Source: Halalkalibacter oceani (GTDB lineage Bacteria; Bacillota; Bacilli; Bacillales; Bacillaceae_D). Taken from it: DNA of 64,000 bases. The position numbers and the translations under genes are program-made. The stretch lies in contig NZ_JAMBOS010000004.1 in assembly GCF_023715705.1 (NCBI RefSeq), positions 124,001 through 188,000 of the forward strand, read 5' to 3'. Below, in pieces: positions 8,457-16,436 of this stretch; position 1 is the first letter of the stretch, and each line of letters begins with the position of its first letter. The notes beneath the pieces are model-generated. The model ran no database searches. It had not been told where the DNA came from and worked only from the letters and a program-made list of their open reading frames with translations.

Positions 8457-9936
8457 AATCATTCTCCTTTTTATTAATTTTTTTTATCGTTTTTATCAAG
8501 AATGGAAACACCAGAATCAGAATCGTAACAATCAAGATTGTCAGCGGGAACGGCGTAAAGAAGATACTATGAGAGCCGTCGGACATCAGCAAGGCTCTTC
8601 GGTAATTGCTTTCCACCATGCTCCCGAGCACGAGACCGAGAATAAGCGGAGCAAGAGGATAACGATACTTCACCATAATATAGCCGAGGACGCCAAAAGC
8701 AATCGCGATAAACATGTCGGTAACCTTATACTGGTACGCGTAAGAGCCGACCAGCGCCAGTGTGATAATCGCGACACCGAGTATTTCATTCGGCACCAAT
8801 GTCACCTTGACGAAATACTTCATGCCGATCATCGCCAAAACAAAAAAGGCAATTTGCGATAAGAGCATGCCGACAAAGACAATATAGGAAATCGCCGAAT
8901 CGCTGGAAAAGAAAGCAGCTCCCGGCTGAAGACCATGCAATGTAATTGCCGCCAAGAAAATCGCCGACGTGGCCCCCCCGGGTAGCCCGAGCGTAATAGC
9001 CGGAATTAATTCAGCCACGGATGTCGCATTGTTCGCACTTTCCGGTGCGATGACACCTCCGACATTCCCTTTCCCATATGATTTAGGCTTTTTCGAAGAG
9101 CGCTGTTCAAATAAGTAAGCCACAAAGTTGGCAATTGAAATTCCGACTCCCGGAATCGCGCCCAAAACGACACCTAATGTACTTGACCGTATCAGGTTGA
9201 CCGGTCTCTTGAACGTTTCCACCATTCCATCACGCACTTTGGAAATCGTTCCTTCGATTTTGGAAATTGTCCCGCCTTTTCCCAGCAGGATAAAGGCCTG
9301 CGACAAAGCAAACAGCCCAATTGCCGCCGGTACAAATGAAATACCATCCTCCAAATAAACATTGTCAAATGTAAAGCGCAGACCGCCACTTACCGGATCA
9401 CGGCCAATGAAGGAGATAATCAGTCCAAGCCCTGCCAGCATTAACCCTTTTAGCGTGTTCCCTTGAGAAGCAAACGCCACCATCGATAAGCCGAAGATCG
9501 CTAACATAAAATAAGTCGCCGCGTTAAATTGCAGGGCAATGCTGGCGATTAACGGAGACAGACCTGCCAGTGCAATGAAGCCGAAAATACCACCGATTAA
9601 AGAGGCGGTCGCTGCTGCTCCTAATGCTAGTCCACCCTTTCCCTGCTGGGCGAGTGGATAGCCGTCAAACGTTGTCGCCACAGACCCCGGTGTGCCGGGT
9701 GCGTTGATCAGAATCGCGGTTATCGCTCCGCCGAACACACTTGCGGAATACAAGGCACCTAAAAAGACGAGCGCAACAGCAGGGTCCATTCCGAAGGTTA
9801 CCGGAAGAAACAAAGCGAGCGTAAACGCCGGCCCCAGACCCGGCAAGGCGCCAAGTGTAATGCCGATAATCGTTCCTCCGAGAAGAACGAGAAGATAGTC
9901 AAAACTTAAAAACATACTAAAAGCTTCCAACCACAA
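8431..9936 (-). CDS. tctA: Tripartite tricarboxylate transporter large permease TctA
   Basis: Membrane subunit of about 501 residues with 10-12 hydrophobic segments. The TctA signature GALPGLGPAFTLALFLPVTFG is near the N-terminus, and a related loop AIPGVGISIANFVAYLFE appears in the second half, reflecting the family's internal duplication. NNATSVAELIPAITLGLPGG is also typical. The most likely start is the TTG at 9936, preceded by GAGGTG at 6-nt spacing; the in-frame GTG at 9945 has no RBS. It overlaps ubiD. It imports carboxylates with the small subunit and TctC using the ion gradient. Confidence 0.93.
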   Translation of the reverse strand: MWLEAFSMFLSFDYLLVLLGGTIIGITLGALPGLGPAFTLALFLPVTFGMDPAVALVFLGALYSASVFGGAITAILINAPGTPGSVATTFDGYPLAQQGKGGLALGAAATASLIGGIFGFIALAGLSPLIASIALQFNAATYFMLAIFGLSMVAFASQGNTLKGLMLAGLGLIISFIGRDPVSGGLRFTFDNVYLEDGISFVPAAIGLFALSQAFILLGKGGTISKIEGTISKVRDGMVETFKRPVNLIRSSTLGVVLGAIPGVGISIANFVAYLFEQRSSKKPKSYGKGNVGGVIAPESANNATSVAELIPAITLGLPGGATSAIFLAAITLHGLQPGAAFFSSDSAISYIVFVGMLLSQIAFFVLAMIGMKYFVKVTLVPNEILGVAIITLALVGSYAYQYKVTDMFIAIAFGVLGYIMVKYRYPLAPLILGLVLGSMVESNYRRALLMSDGSHSIFFTPFPLTILIVTILILVFPFLIKTIKKINKKENDYDNNQTLS

Positions 9937-9963
9937 ATAAATCACCTCACATTTCTCGTAAAA

Positions 9964-10431
9964 TTACAGCAGCAATCCGCTCGGAAAGCGAACATTCATC
10001 AGCCACGAAAAGCCGACCCAGTAAATGATGAGCATCGAAATCGTGGAGATAATAATCAGCTTCCAATTCCTGAATTTATACACATAAGGAATAACGAGCA
10101 AAAACAGCACGGTTGAGACAAAAAAGCCGATATACATAATCAGCAAATAGTAGACGAGTGTCAAAGCTAATATAAACCACATCGGCTTTTGGCTTTCTTC
10201 CGCCTCTTCGGCCACTCCTTCCCCTTCTTCCACTGTCACCGGTTTATTCTTTTTGCGATAATCTTCAACGATCGCCAAAGCAGCCACGATGATTGTAAGC
10301 GAGCAAACGAGTATCGGCGCAGACGCAGATTCAGGAGACAGGCCGGTTATCGCTAAAATTAAAAACAAAAGCGAAAGAAGCAGGATAAACAGATTGAGTA
10401 AAATCGGGATCATCACTTGATTGCGTGTCAT
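9964..10431 (-). CDS. tctB: Tripartite tricarboxylate transporter small permease TctB
   Basis: A 155-residue membrane protein with four predicted hydrophobic segments (near residues 10-28, 36-50, 84-110 and 120-145) and a charged loop rich in Glu (VTVEEGEGVAEEAEES) between the second and third. Length, topology and position between tctC and tctA match TctB, whose sequence is poorly conserved. It starts 67 nt after tctC, with a hairpin in the gap. Confidence 0.88.
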   Translation of the reverse strand: MTRNQVMIPILLNLFILLLSLLFLILAITGLSPESASAPILVCSLTIIVAALAIVEDYRKKNKPVTVEEGEGVAEEAEESQKPMWFILALTLVYYLLIMYIGFFVSTVLFLLVIPYVYKFRNWKLIIISTISMLIIYWVGFSWLMNVRFPSGLLL

Positions 10432-10460
10432 TCAACTTCCCCTCCTTTTCTTCTTAATCG

Positions 10461-10494
10461 AGGGCAGTCCCACTATCGAAGCTGGGACAGCCCT
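10461..10494. terminator. Intercistronic hairpin between tctC and tctB
   Basis: Arms AGGGCAGTCCCA and TGGGACAGCCCT (one A/A mismatch) flank a 10-nt loop, starting 5 nt after the tctC stop on the minus strand. The T-rich tail is weak. The position suggests partial termination or 3'-end protection that keeps the binding protein more abundant than the permeases. Confidence 0.6.
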
Positions 10495-10498
10495 TTCT

Positions 10499-11551
10499 TT
10501 ATTCAACCTCAAATTGATCTTTAAGCTTTTCCACTAACAGATAGTCAATATCTCTTCTCTCTCTGAATTCATAAGGCATCAAAATTTGCTCCACAAACCC
10601 GACTCTTTCTGCAGCTTCACTGAAGGCAGGATCCTGGCTCGCCTCAAGGAAAGCATCGGCTAAAATCTCAACAACATCAGGTGGTGTATGAGGCGGCGCC
10701 CAAATGCCGTATAAGATTTCAAACCCGAGCTCCGGATACCCCAATTCAATTAAAGTTGGCGCATCTGGAAAAATACTTAAACGCTCTGTTGCAGTCGTGG
10801 CAATGACCTTTACCAGCCCTTCCTCTTCAAGGGATTTCGCCGCAATCTCACTTGCGATCCCAAAGTCGACATGTCCGCCGGCCACCTGCTGGGCCGACTC
10901 GCTTCCGCCTTCATAAGGAATGTATTGATGATCGACACCGATTTCCTTCAGGAAAATACTGCCAAGAGCTGTATTGGTCGCCATCCCGGATCCGGATGCC
11001 CGCAGTTTTTGGTTTTCTGAAGCCGCAATTAAATCTTCAATGCTTTCAATTTCTGAATCAGCGGGAACAATCACCACATTCGAGGAGTGACCAAACATAT
11101 TAAATACCGGCTCAAACTCCATCGTCTGGAAATCTCCATCCGCTACCAGTTCGCCAATCGACATGGACGGAATTGGTGTTTTCAGCAATGTGTAGCCATC
11201 TGGTTCAGCATTAAAGACCTGGGCCCGCGCGATATTCCCTCCTGCTCCGTCAACGTTTTCGACGACGACCGGTACACCGAGCACCTCCTGCAACGGCCCT
11301 GCAATGGAGCGGGCTGCCAGGTCATTGCTTCCGCCGGCGCTATTACTTACAACGATCGTCACCTCTTTTTCCGGAAACGATGACTCATTCGTTTGAGCAC
11401 CCTCTGCCGCTGCCTGCTCACTTGTTTCTTCTCCTTCCTCCTCCGTGCCCTCTCCCACAGATTCCTGATTTGTTTCCCCACATGCCGTCACCATAAGAAA
11501 GGAAAGTAACATAACAAAGAATCCAGCCATCCATTTCATCTTTTTATTCAT
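10499..11551 (-). CDS. tctC: Tripartite tricarboxylate transporter substrate-binding lipoprotein TctC
   Basis: A 350-residue binding protein. The signal peptide has a lipobox (LMVTAC) near residue 24, then an acidic linker rich in Glu and Ala, then the TctC domain from SFPEKEVTIVVSNSAGG. Segments such as GGSNDLAARS, EPDGYTLL and HVDFGIASE are conserved with the orphan TctC at 4.1 kb. Within its operon it is followed by a hairpin and then tctB-tctA. The likely ligand is the carboxylate later processed by UbiD. Confidence 0.93.
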   Translation of the reverse strand: MNKKMKWMAGFFVMLLSFLMVTACGETNQESVGEGTEEEGEETSEQAAAEGAQTNESSFPEKEVTIVVSNSAGGSNDLAARSIAGPLQEVLGVPVVVENVDGAGGNIARAQVFNAEPDGYTLLKTPIPSMSIGELVADGDFQTMEFEPVFNMFGHSSNVVIVPADSEIESIEDLIAASENQKLRASGSGMATNTALGSIFLKEIGVDHQYIPYEGGSESAQQVAGGHVDFGIASEIAAKSLEEEGLVKVIATTATERLSIFPDAPTLIELGYPELGFEILYGIWAPPHTPPDVVEILADAFLEASQDPAFSEAAERVGFVEQILMPYEFRERRDIDYLLVEKLKDQFEVE

Positions 11552-11647
11552 CTCATACCCCTCTCCCTTTTCATGTCTGGTGCAACATTTCTCTGCTATA
11601 CCTTCTCCTCCATCCCATCCCCCCTTTCACTGTCTCAGAGGAACTGC

Positions 11648-12208
11648 TTAAGACCGCTGCAGCCAGCGCTTCGTCATTTGATTTGGAATGCCAAATTGAT
11701 CTAATGTCCGGGCGACGGTATGGTTGACGATGTCTTCAATGGTTGCAGGATGGTTATAGAAAGCGGGCATCGGCGGTAGAATAACGGCGCCCATCCTTGC
11801 CAGCCGCAGCATATTTTCCAAATGGATTTGGCTCAGGGGAGACTCTCGGGGCAGTAATACGAGCTTTCGGTTTTCTTTTAAGACAACATCCGCTGCCCGG
11901 CTCAGCAAATTATCAGCAAGACCATAGCTGATCGACGCCAATGATTTCATACTGCATGGCGCGATAATCATCCCGTCTGTGATAAATGAGCCGCTCGAGA
12001 TAATCGCTGCTTGATTCGCGGCGCTGTATGTATGCGTCGCCAATGCTTTTACTTCTTCAACCGAATAGGAGGTCTCGATCGAGATCGTCTTTTCTGCCCA
12101 ATTGCTCAAAATCAAATGGCTTTCGATCTCGGCATACTGCAATGCCTGCAAAAGCTTAATTCCGTAAATGGCGCCCGTTGCACCGGAAATGCCAATAACT
12201 AATTTCAT
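11648..12208 (-). CDS. ubiX: Flavin prenyltransferase UbiX
   Basis: Makes prenylated FMN, the UbiD cofactor, from reduced FMN and dimethylallyl phosphate. The 186-residue protein starts MKLVIGISGATGAIYGIKLL (FMN-binding) and has APCSMKSLASISYGLADNLL and the RESPLSQIHLENML region, both typical. The start is the ATG at 12208 with GGAG 8 nt upstream; an upstream in-frame extension of 24 residues has no RBS and crosses the cre site. First gene of the ubiX-tctCBA-ubiD unit. It could also serve other UbiD enzymes in the cell. Confidence 0.95.
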   Translation of the reverse strand: MKLVIGISGATGAIYGIKLLQALQYAEIESHLILSNWAEKTISIETSYSVEEVKALATHTYSAANQAAIISSGSFITDGMIIAPCSMKSLASISYGLADNLLSRAADVVLKENRKLVLLPRESPLSQIHLENMLRLARMGAVILPPMPAFYNHPATIEDIVNHTVARTLDQFGIPNQMTKRWLQRS

Positions 12209-12232
12209 CGTACCCGCTCCTTTAATCAAATG

Positions 12233-12248
12233 ATGATACCGCTTACAA
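12233..12248 (-). promoter_or_regulatory. cre site (CcpA binding) upstream of ubiX
   Basis: The minus strand reads TTGTAAGCGGTATCAT, which fits every defined position of the cre consensus WTGNAANCGNWNNCWW. It ends 25 nt before the ubiX start codon, downstream of the palindrome, where CcpA would block transcription through the leader. This predicts glucose repression of the ubiX-tct-ubiD operon. Confidence 0.7.
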
Positions 12249-12273
12249 ATAAAAGTTAACTTAATTTCCACAA

Positions 12274-12286
12274 GAAACAAAGTGTC
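12274..12286. promoter_or_regulatory. Putative IclR-type operator GAAACAAAGTGTC
   Basis: Matches 12 of 13 bases of the palindrome upstream of the orphan tctC at 5271-5283. It lies 66-78 nt upstream of the ubiX start codon, a normal place for an activator or repressor site of the local IclR protein. Confidence 0.45.
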
Positions 12287-12449
12287 ATATAAATGTTAGT
12301 TTATGTATTCAGAAAATTCAAGGTTTTTTTTCGAATTATTTTTTTATCTCCTTGTTTGGATGATTTCCTTTCTTTACCCGTTAACTTTTTTGAAGTTCAG
12401 CTTGAAAAACAAAAATTTATCAGATAAACTTACTAAAAAATCAAACTAC

Positions 12450-12478
12450 TTGACGGAATGCAATGTCTTGTTTATTGT
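12450..12478 (+). promoter_or_regulatory. Sigma-A-like promoter of the aldolase gene
   Basis: TTGACG at 12450-12455 and TATTGT at 12473-12478 with a 17-nt spacer, about 40 nt upstream of the TTG start at 12516. Confidence 0.5.
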
Positions 12479-12515
12479 TTGGTGAGGATTATGAGATAAA
12501 AAGGAGTGGGAGTAG

Positions 12516-13466
12516 TTGAGCGAACAGAAAGTAAAAATACTTGATTGTACGATTCGCGATGGAGGGTTAGTAAATAATTGGGATTTCGAGGTGTCCTTCG
12601 TTCGTGATTTATATGAATCCTTGAACAAAGCCGGTGTTGATTACATGGAAATCGGCTATAAGAATTCACCAAAGCTGCTGAAAGCGAAGGATTCAGGTCC
12701 ATGGAGATTTTTGGATGATGATTTTATCAGGGAAGTCATTCCTGAGAAAAAAGCGACGAAGCTTTCGGCATTAGTTGATATCGGCCGCGTTGATGAAAAT
12801 GATATTTTGCCGCGCGAAGAAAGCCTGATTGATTTAATCCGTGTCGCCTGCTACATCAAGGATGTCAAAAAAGGAATTGAGCTCGTCAAGAAATTTCATG
12901 AGCTTGGCTATGAAACGAGCATTAACATTATGGCTGTTTCCAATTCGCTTGATCATGAAATCAACGAAGCGCTTGAAGAGATTAACAACAGCCCGGTGGA
13001 CGTCGTCTATATCGTCGATTCGTTCGGCAGTCTTGACGGCAAGGATATTAAAGCACTCGCTGATAAATTCCGTTCGTATTTGCCTGAAAAAGAACTTGGG
13101 ATCCATACGCACAATAACATGCAGCTCGCTTTTGCCAACACGCTTGTCGGGATCGATCATGATGTAACCTTCCTTGACTCTTCCGTTTACGGAATGGGAC
13201 GGGCTGCTGGAAACTGCCCAACTGAGCTGCTCGTCAGCCATTTAAAGGATGTTAAATATGACGTTGCACCGGTAATCGATGTTATCGAGCGTCTGTTTAT
13301 CCCTCTCCGCCGCAAGGTTGAATGGGGCTACATCATCCCTTACATGATCACTGGTATTTTGAACGAGCATCCACGCTCGGCGATGGCGCTGCGCAGCAGT
13401 GATGACCCCGATCAATTTATGGCCTTCTACGACAAAATGACCTCCGTCGAGCCGAATATAGAGTAG
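12516..13466 (+). CDS. DRE-TIM metallolyase-family aldolase (4-hydroxy-2-oxovalerate aldolase-like)
   Basis: A 316-residue TIM-barrel protein of the HMG-CoA-lyase/isopropylmalate-synthase/HOA superfamily. The divalent-metal and catalytic motif LDCTIRDGG is near the N-terminus (DCTIRDG in place of the usual DxTLRDG). The metal-binding HTHNN is near residue 197, and YGMGRAAGNCPTELL matches the GxGRxxGN segment. It lacks the C-terminal communication domain of true HOA aldolases. It starts at TTG with AAGGAG upstream. Divergent from ubiX, it could cleave a 4-hydroxy-2-oxoacid at the end of the pathway; the substrate is unknown. Confidence 0.82.
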   Translation: MSEQKVKILDCTIRDGGLVNNWDFEVSFVRDLYESLNKAGVDYMEIGYKNSPKLLKAKDSGPWRFLDDDFIREVIPEKKATKLSALVDIGRVDENDILPREESLIDLIRVACYIKDVKKGIELVKKFHELGYETSINIMAVSNSLDHEINEALEEINNSPVDVVYIVDSFGSLDGKDIKALADKFRSYLPEKELGIHTHNNMQLAFANTLVGIDHDVTFLDSSVYGMGRAAGNCPTELLVSHLKDVKYDVAPVIDVIERLFIPLRRKVEWGYIIPYMITGILNEHPRSAMALRSSDDPDQFMAFYDKMTSVEPNIE

Positions 13467-13514
13467 GATCATCATTTAAACAGGGCGTATCGATTCATAG
13501 CGCGCCCTAAAGAC

Positions 13515-13567
13515 AAAAAGGAGAAGACTCAAACGGTTAACAACCCTTTGAGCCTTCTCCTCTTTTT
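13515..13567. terminator. Bidirectional intrinsic terminator
   Basis: AAAAAGGAGAAGACTCAAA and TTTGAGCCTTCTCCTCTTTTT form a long stem with a single mismatch. A-run and T-run flanks allow termination from both sides. It ends the aldolase gene and overlaps the last bases of the convergent flavoprotein gene. Confidence 0.85.
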
Positions 13568-14486
13568 ATTCGCTGCTGTGCCAGTCTTCTTCCACCAGCT
13601 CGTGATTCAGGGCGATCCCCGCTTCATAGCCTTCACTCGCCGCGCCCATCAGCCCTGTAAAGCGTTTGGCCGCATCGCCAATCACATAGACGCCATCCAC
13701 TTCTGTTTTGCCATGGTTTTGCGTGGCAAAGCTCCCTTTCTCCGTAAGCGGAATACCAAGCTTCTCTGGCAGAAATGTACTCTGCTTCGCTCCCGTATCG
13801 AGTAAAAACCCCGCCTTCCTCTCAAGTAGCTGCTCCGTTTGAAAAACAATTTTCTGCAGCTGGCCTTCGTGTGCAATGAGCTCCCGGATCGGTGTTTCGA
13901 CTAGTGGGATAGAGTGACGCCGCAATTCGTTCTTCTCTTCCGTTGAAATCGTAGCTGCCCCGTTCGTGCAAACTACCAAATCGCTGCTCCAATTATGAAT
14001 AATTCTCGCATAGGCTAACAGCTTCCTGCCGTTGCCAATGATCACAAGCGGCTGATCCTGAAACTCCCACGCGTCACAATAGGGGCAGGAAAAAAACGAT
14101 TTCCCATATACGTCGCTCAACCCTTTAATGTCAGGCAGCTCTTCCTGCAGTCCTGTAGCGATGATCAACTTGCGGCTGGTCAGAATTTGTCCCTTGCTCG
14201 TTTTCGTAATAAACCGATTTTGCTCCTGTACAATATCAATTGCTTCATCCTCGTGCAGTCTGACCGTCGGATATTTCTCCATTTGTTCTCTTGCTATTTG
14301 CCGCAATTCAAACGGCTTGGCTCCATCTCGCGTTAAGAAACCGTGCGAGCGCTTTGTGATTGCGTTACGCGGGTGTCCCTCGTCGACAAGCGCGACGGTT
14401 CGCCGCGCTCTGCCCAGCACCAGCGCCGCACTCAGCCCCCCTGGTCCGCCGCCGATAATGACGACATCAAGCATCGCATCGCTCAT
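13566..14486 (-). CDS. Thioredoxin-reductase-like flavoprotein with CPYC motif
   Basis: A 306-residue FAD-dependent pyridine-nucleotide disulfide oxidoreductase. The N-terminal FAD site is VVIIGGGPGGLSAALVLGRA, the redox motif FFSCPYCDAWEF is near residues 133-144, and the C-terminal FAD motif is VYVIGDAAKRF. The NADPH-domain motif is altered: VIIGNGRKLLAYA instead of GxGxxA followed by an HRR(D/E) motif. This resembles ferredoxin/thioredoxin-type reductases with unusual electron donors. Start chosen at ATG 14486 with GGAGG 7 nt upstream; a 26-codon upstream extension has no RBS. The partner is unknown. Confidence 0.85.
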   Translation of the reverse strand: MSDAMLDVVIIGGGPGGLSAALVLGRARRTVALVDEGHPRNAITKRSHGFLTRDGAKPFELRQIAREQMEKYPTVRLHEDEAIDIVQEQNRFITKTSKGQILTSRKLIIATGLQEELPDIKGLSDVYGKSFFSCPYCDAWEFQDQPLVIIGNGRKLLAYARIIHNWSSDLVVCTNGAATISTEEKNELRRHSIPLVETPIRELIAHEGQLQKIVFQTEQLLERKAGFLLDTGAKQSTFLPEKLGIPLTEKGSFATQNHGKTEVDGVYVIGDAAKRFTGLMGAASEGYEAGIALNHELVEEDWHSSE

Positions 14487-14833
14487 GTTTCCCCCTCCTT
14501 TTTCGAAAGCTTTCTCGTCTACATTCATTCCCAACCGCTCCCTTTCTAAACCTTGCCTGTCCATTCTGCTTCTTAATAAAATAATCTGAAAAAATAAAAA
14601 AAGGATTTTAATATATTAGTGTAGAAAAGTATATTTCTAAAGTGTTAGTAAGCAAAATGATTGGGAGATTACCTGCCAATGACAATGTTAATTTTTCACA
14701 GTTATAGTAGGATAAAGGGCAGTTAACAGGCCATATACGCCTGCTGATCTTCCACCTATTCCATCATGTAAGGAGGGATATACTTCAACACTTTCGATTC
14801 TTCACAATTAAAATCGATTCAGGAGGAAGCAAG
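14487..14833. other. Divergent intergenic region before the AGCS symporter gene
   Basis: Contains the symporter promoter (14679-14708). The long leader after it has one short stem (CAGGC...GCCTG near 14729-14745). I looked for a glycine riboswitch, common before such symporters, and do not see its conserved core. Confidence 0.5.
14679..14708 (+). promoter_or_regulatory. Sigma-A-like promoter of the AGCS symporter gene
   Basis: ATGACA at 14679-14684 and TATAGT at 14703-14708 with an 18-nt spacer, about 125 nt upstream of the start codon. Confidence 0.5.
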
Positions 14834-16303
14834 ATGGTAGAATTTTTACAAGCAATTAATAATGTACTATGGAGCACACCTGTCATTTATATTTTGCTTC
14901 TTATCGGCTTAACATTCAGTGTGCTGACTCGTTTTTTGCAGTTGCGTTATATCAAGGAAATGTTTGCTCTAATGTTTAAAGGAAAAAGCTCGGAGGCTGG
15001 CGTTTCCTCGTTTCAGGCCTTATCGGTCGCCCTTGCTGGACGTGTTGGAACCGGTAATATCGCCGGGGTGGCGACAGCGATCTACTACGGGGGACCCGGA
15101 GCAGTTTTCTGGATGTGGACGATTGCCTTTTTAGGGGCATCAAGCGCCTTTATCGAGTCGACGCTTGCCCAGATTTATAAAGTAAAACAAGGCGGGCTGT
15201 ATCGCGGGGGTCCTGCTTTCTATATCGAGAAAGGAATTGGAATTAAATGGTTTGCTGTACTCTTTGCGATTGCCGCTCTTTTAGCGATGTCTTTTTTAAT
15301 GCCTGGTGTCCAGTCAAATTCCATTGCCGTAGCGATGAATAATGCTTTTACTATTCCAAACTGGGTTACCGGCCTTATCCTGATTGTATTTCTCGCTCTC
15401 ATTATCTTTGGGGGGATTAAACGTATCGCCAGTACGGCAGCCTTTCTTGTTCCGTTTATGGCGATTGGCTATATGATTATGGCCATTATCATTATCGCCC
15501 TGAATATCACCGAAATTCCGGCGACGATCAGCTTGATCATCAGCAGTGCTTTCGGGATGGATTCGATCTTTGGCGGCCTGCTTGGAAGTGCAATTTCCTG
15601 GGGCGTCATCCGGGGGATTTATTCAAACGAGGCAGGCCAAGGGACAGGACCGCACCCGGCGGCGGCGGCTGAGGTTTCCCACCCGGCGAAACAGGGGCTT
15701 GTTCAGGCAGCCTCCGTCTACATTGATACATTGCTCGTCTGTTCGGCTACGGCCTTTATGATTCTCTTTACCGGCCTGTATAATACAGAGGCTCCAGATG
15801 GCACGATGATTGTCAATAATTTGCCGGGCGTGGAAGTTGGTCCGGGATTTACCCAGGAAGCGATTAACAGCGTCTTCTCCGGCTTCGGAACCGGGTTTGT
15901 CGCGATCGCCCTTCTGTTCTTTGCTTTTACGACGATAATGGCGTACTACTATATTGCCGAAACGAATGTCACCTATCTTCTGCGGGGCAGACAGCTCGAC
16001 TGGCCGATTCTGCTCGTTAAGCTTGCCCTGCTTGTCGCGACGTTCTATGGCGCCCTGCGCACGGCTGATACAGCGTGGCTGCTCGGTGATATCGGGCTTG
16101 GCATTATGGTCTGGCTTAATATTATCGCGATCGTCATCCTCGCCAAACCGGCGCTCAGAACGCTTAAGGACTATGAACGGCAAAAAGAGGAAGGACTCGA
16201 TCCAGTTTTTAACCCGAAAGATGTCGACATTCAAAATGCCGATTTCTGGGAGTCTTATCAGACCGACAATAAGCAGGAAGCGCAGAAGCAACAGCGTTAT
16301 TAA
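14834..16303 (+). CDS. Alanine/glycine:cation symporter (AGCS family)
   Basis: A 489-residue membrane protein with about 10 hydrophobic segments. Family hallmarks are SSFQALSVALAGRVGTGNIAG near residue 60 and NEAGQGTGPHPAAAAEVSHP near residue 265, matching the AGCS signature. GGPGAVFWMW is also conserved. It imports Ala or Gly with Na+ or H+. Start ATG with GGAGGAAGCAAG before it. Monocistronic, between divergent and convergent genes. Similar to B. subtilis AlsT/YrbD-type proteins; substrate not resolved. Confidence 0.93.
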   Translation: MVEFLQAINNVLWSTPVIYILLLIGLTFSVLTRFLQLRYIKEMFALMFKGKSSEAGVSSFQALSVALAGRVGTGNIAGVATAIYYGGPGAVFWMWTIAFLGASSAFIESTLAQIYKVKQGGLYRGGPAFYIEKGIGIKWFAVLFAIAALLAMSFLMPGVQSNSIAVAMNNAFTIPNWVTGLILIVFLALIIFGGIKRIASTAAFLVPFMAIGYMIMAIIIIALNITEIPATISLIISSAFGMDSIFGGLLGSAISWGVIRGIYSNEAGQGTGPHPAAAAEVSHPAKQGLVQAASVYIDTLLVCSATAFMILFTGLYNTEAPDGTMIVNNLPGVEVGPGFTQEAINSVFSGFGTGFVAIALLFFAFTTIMAYYYIAETNVTYLLRGRQLDWPILLVKLALLVATFYGALRTADTAWLLGDIGLGIMVWLNIIAIVILAKPALRTLKDYERQKEEGLDPVFNPKDVDIQNADFWESYQTDNKQEAQKQQRY

Positions 16304-16360
16304 CAAAAAAGTTGTCTCAGACTCTAAGCAATGAGCGGAACCGCCACGATCTTTTAAAAT

Positions 16361-16403
16361 CCCGTTGTGAGTGGGTTTCTCACAACGGGCTTGTGGCGTG
16401 TGA
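16361..16403. repeat. Hairpin/terminator, copy 1 of a dispersed CCCGTTG element
   Basis: Perfect 11-bp arms CCCGTTGTGAG (16361-16371) and CTCACAACGGG (16379-16389), followed by CTTGTGGCGTGTG. It lies between convergent genes and probably terminates both. The sequence is nearly the same as the reverse complement of 49459-49497, including bases outside the stem, so it belongs to a dispersed repeat. Confidence 0.7.
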
Positions 16404-16436
16404 AACCATTACCAGAACCAGGATCAACCGGTTGAA

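Larger units (their letters stand above)
12209..12515. other. Divergent control region of ubiX and the aldolase gene
   Basis: AT-rich region between divergent genes. It holds a cre site (12233-12248), the GAAACAAAGTGTC palindrome (12274-12286) and a plus-strand promoter (12450-12478). A 60-codon open frame at 12303-12485 has no RBS and shows only AT-rich composition, so it is not called. Confidence 0.65.

Noticed and set aside
12303-12485. 60-codon plus-strand open frame upstream of the aldolase
   Set aside because: AT-rich composition, no RBS, and it overlaps the aldolase promoter.
14487-14833. Glycine riboswitch before the AGCS symporter
   Set aside because: The conserved glycine-aptamer core was not found in the leader.
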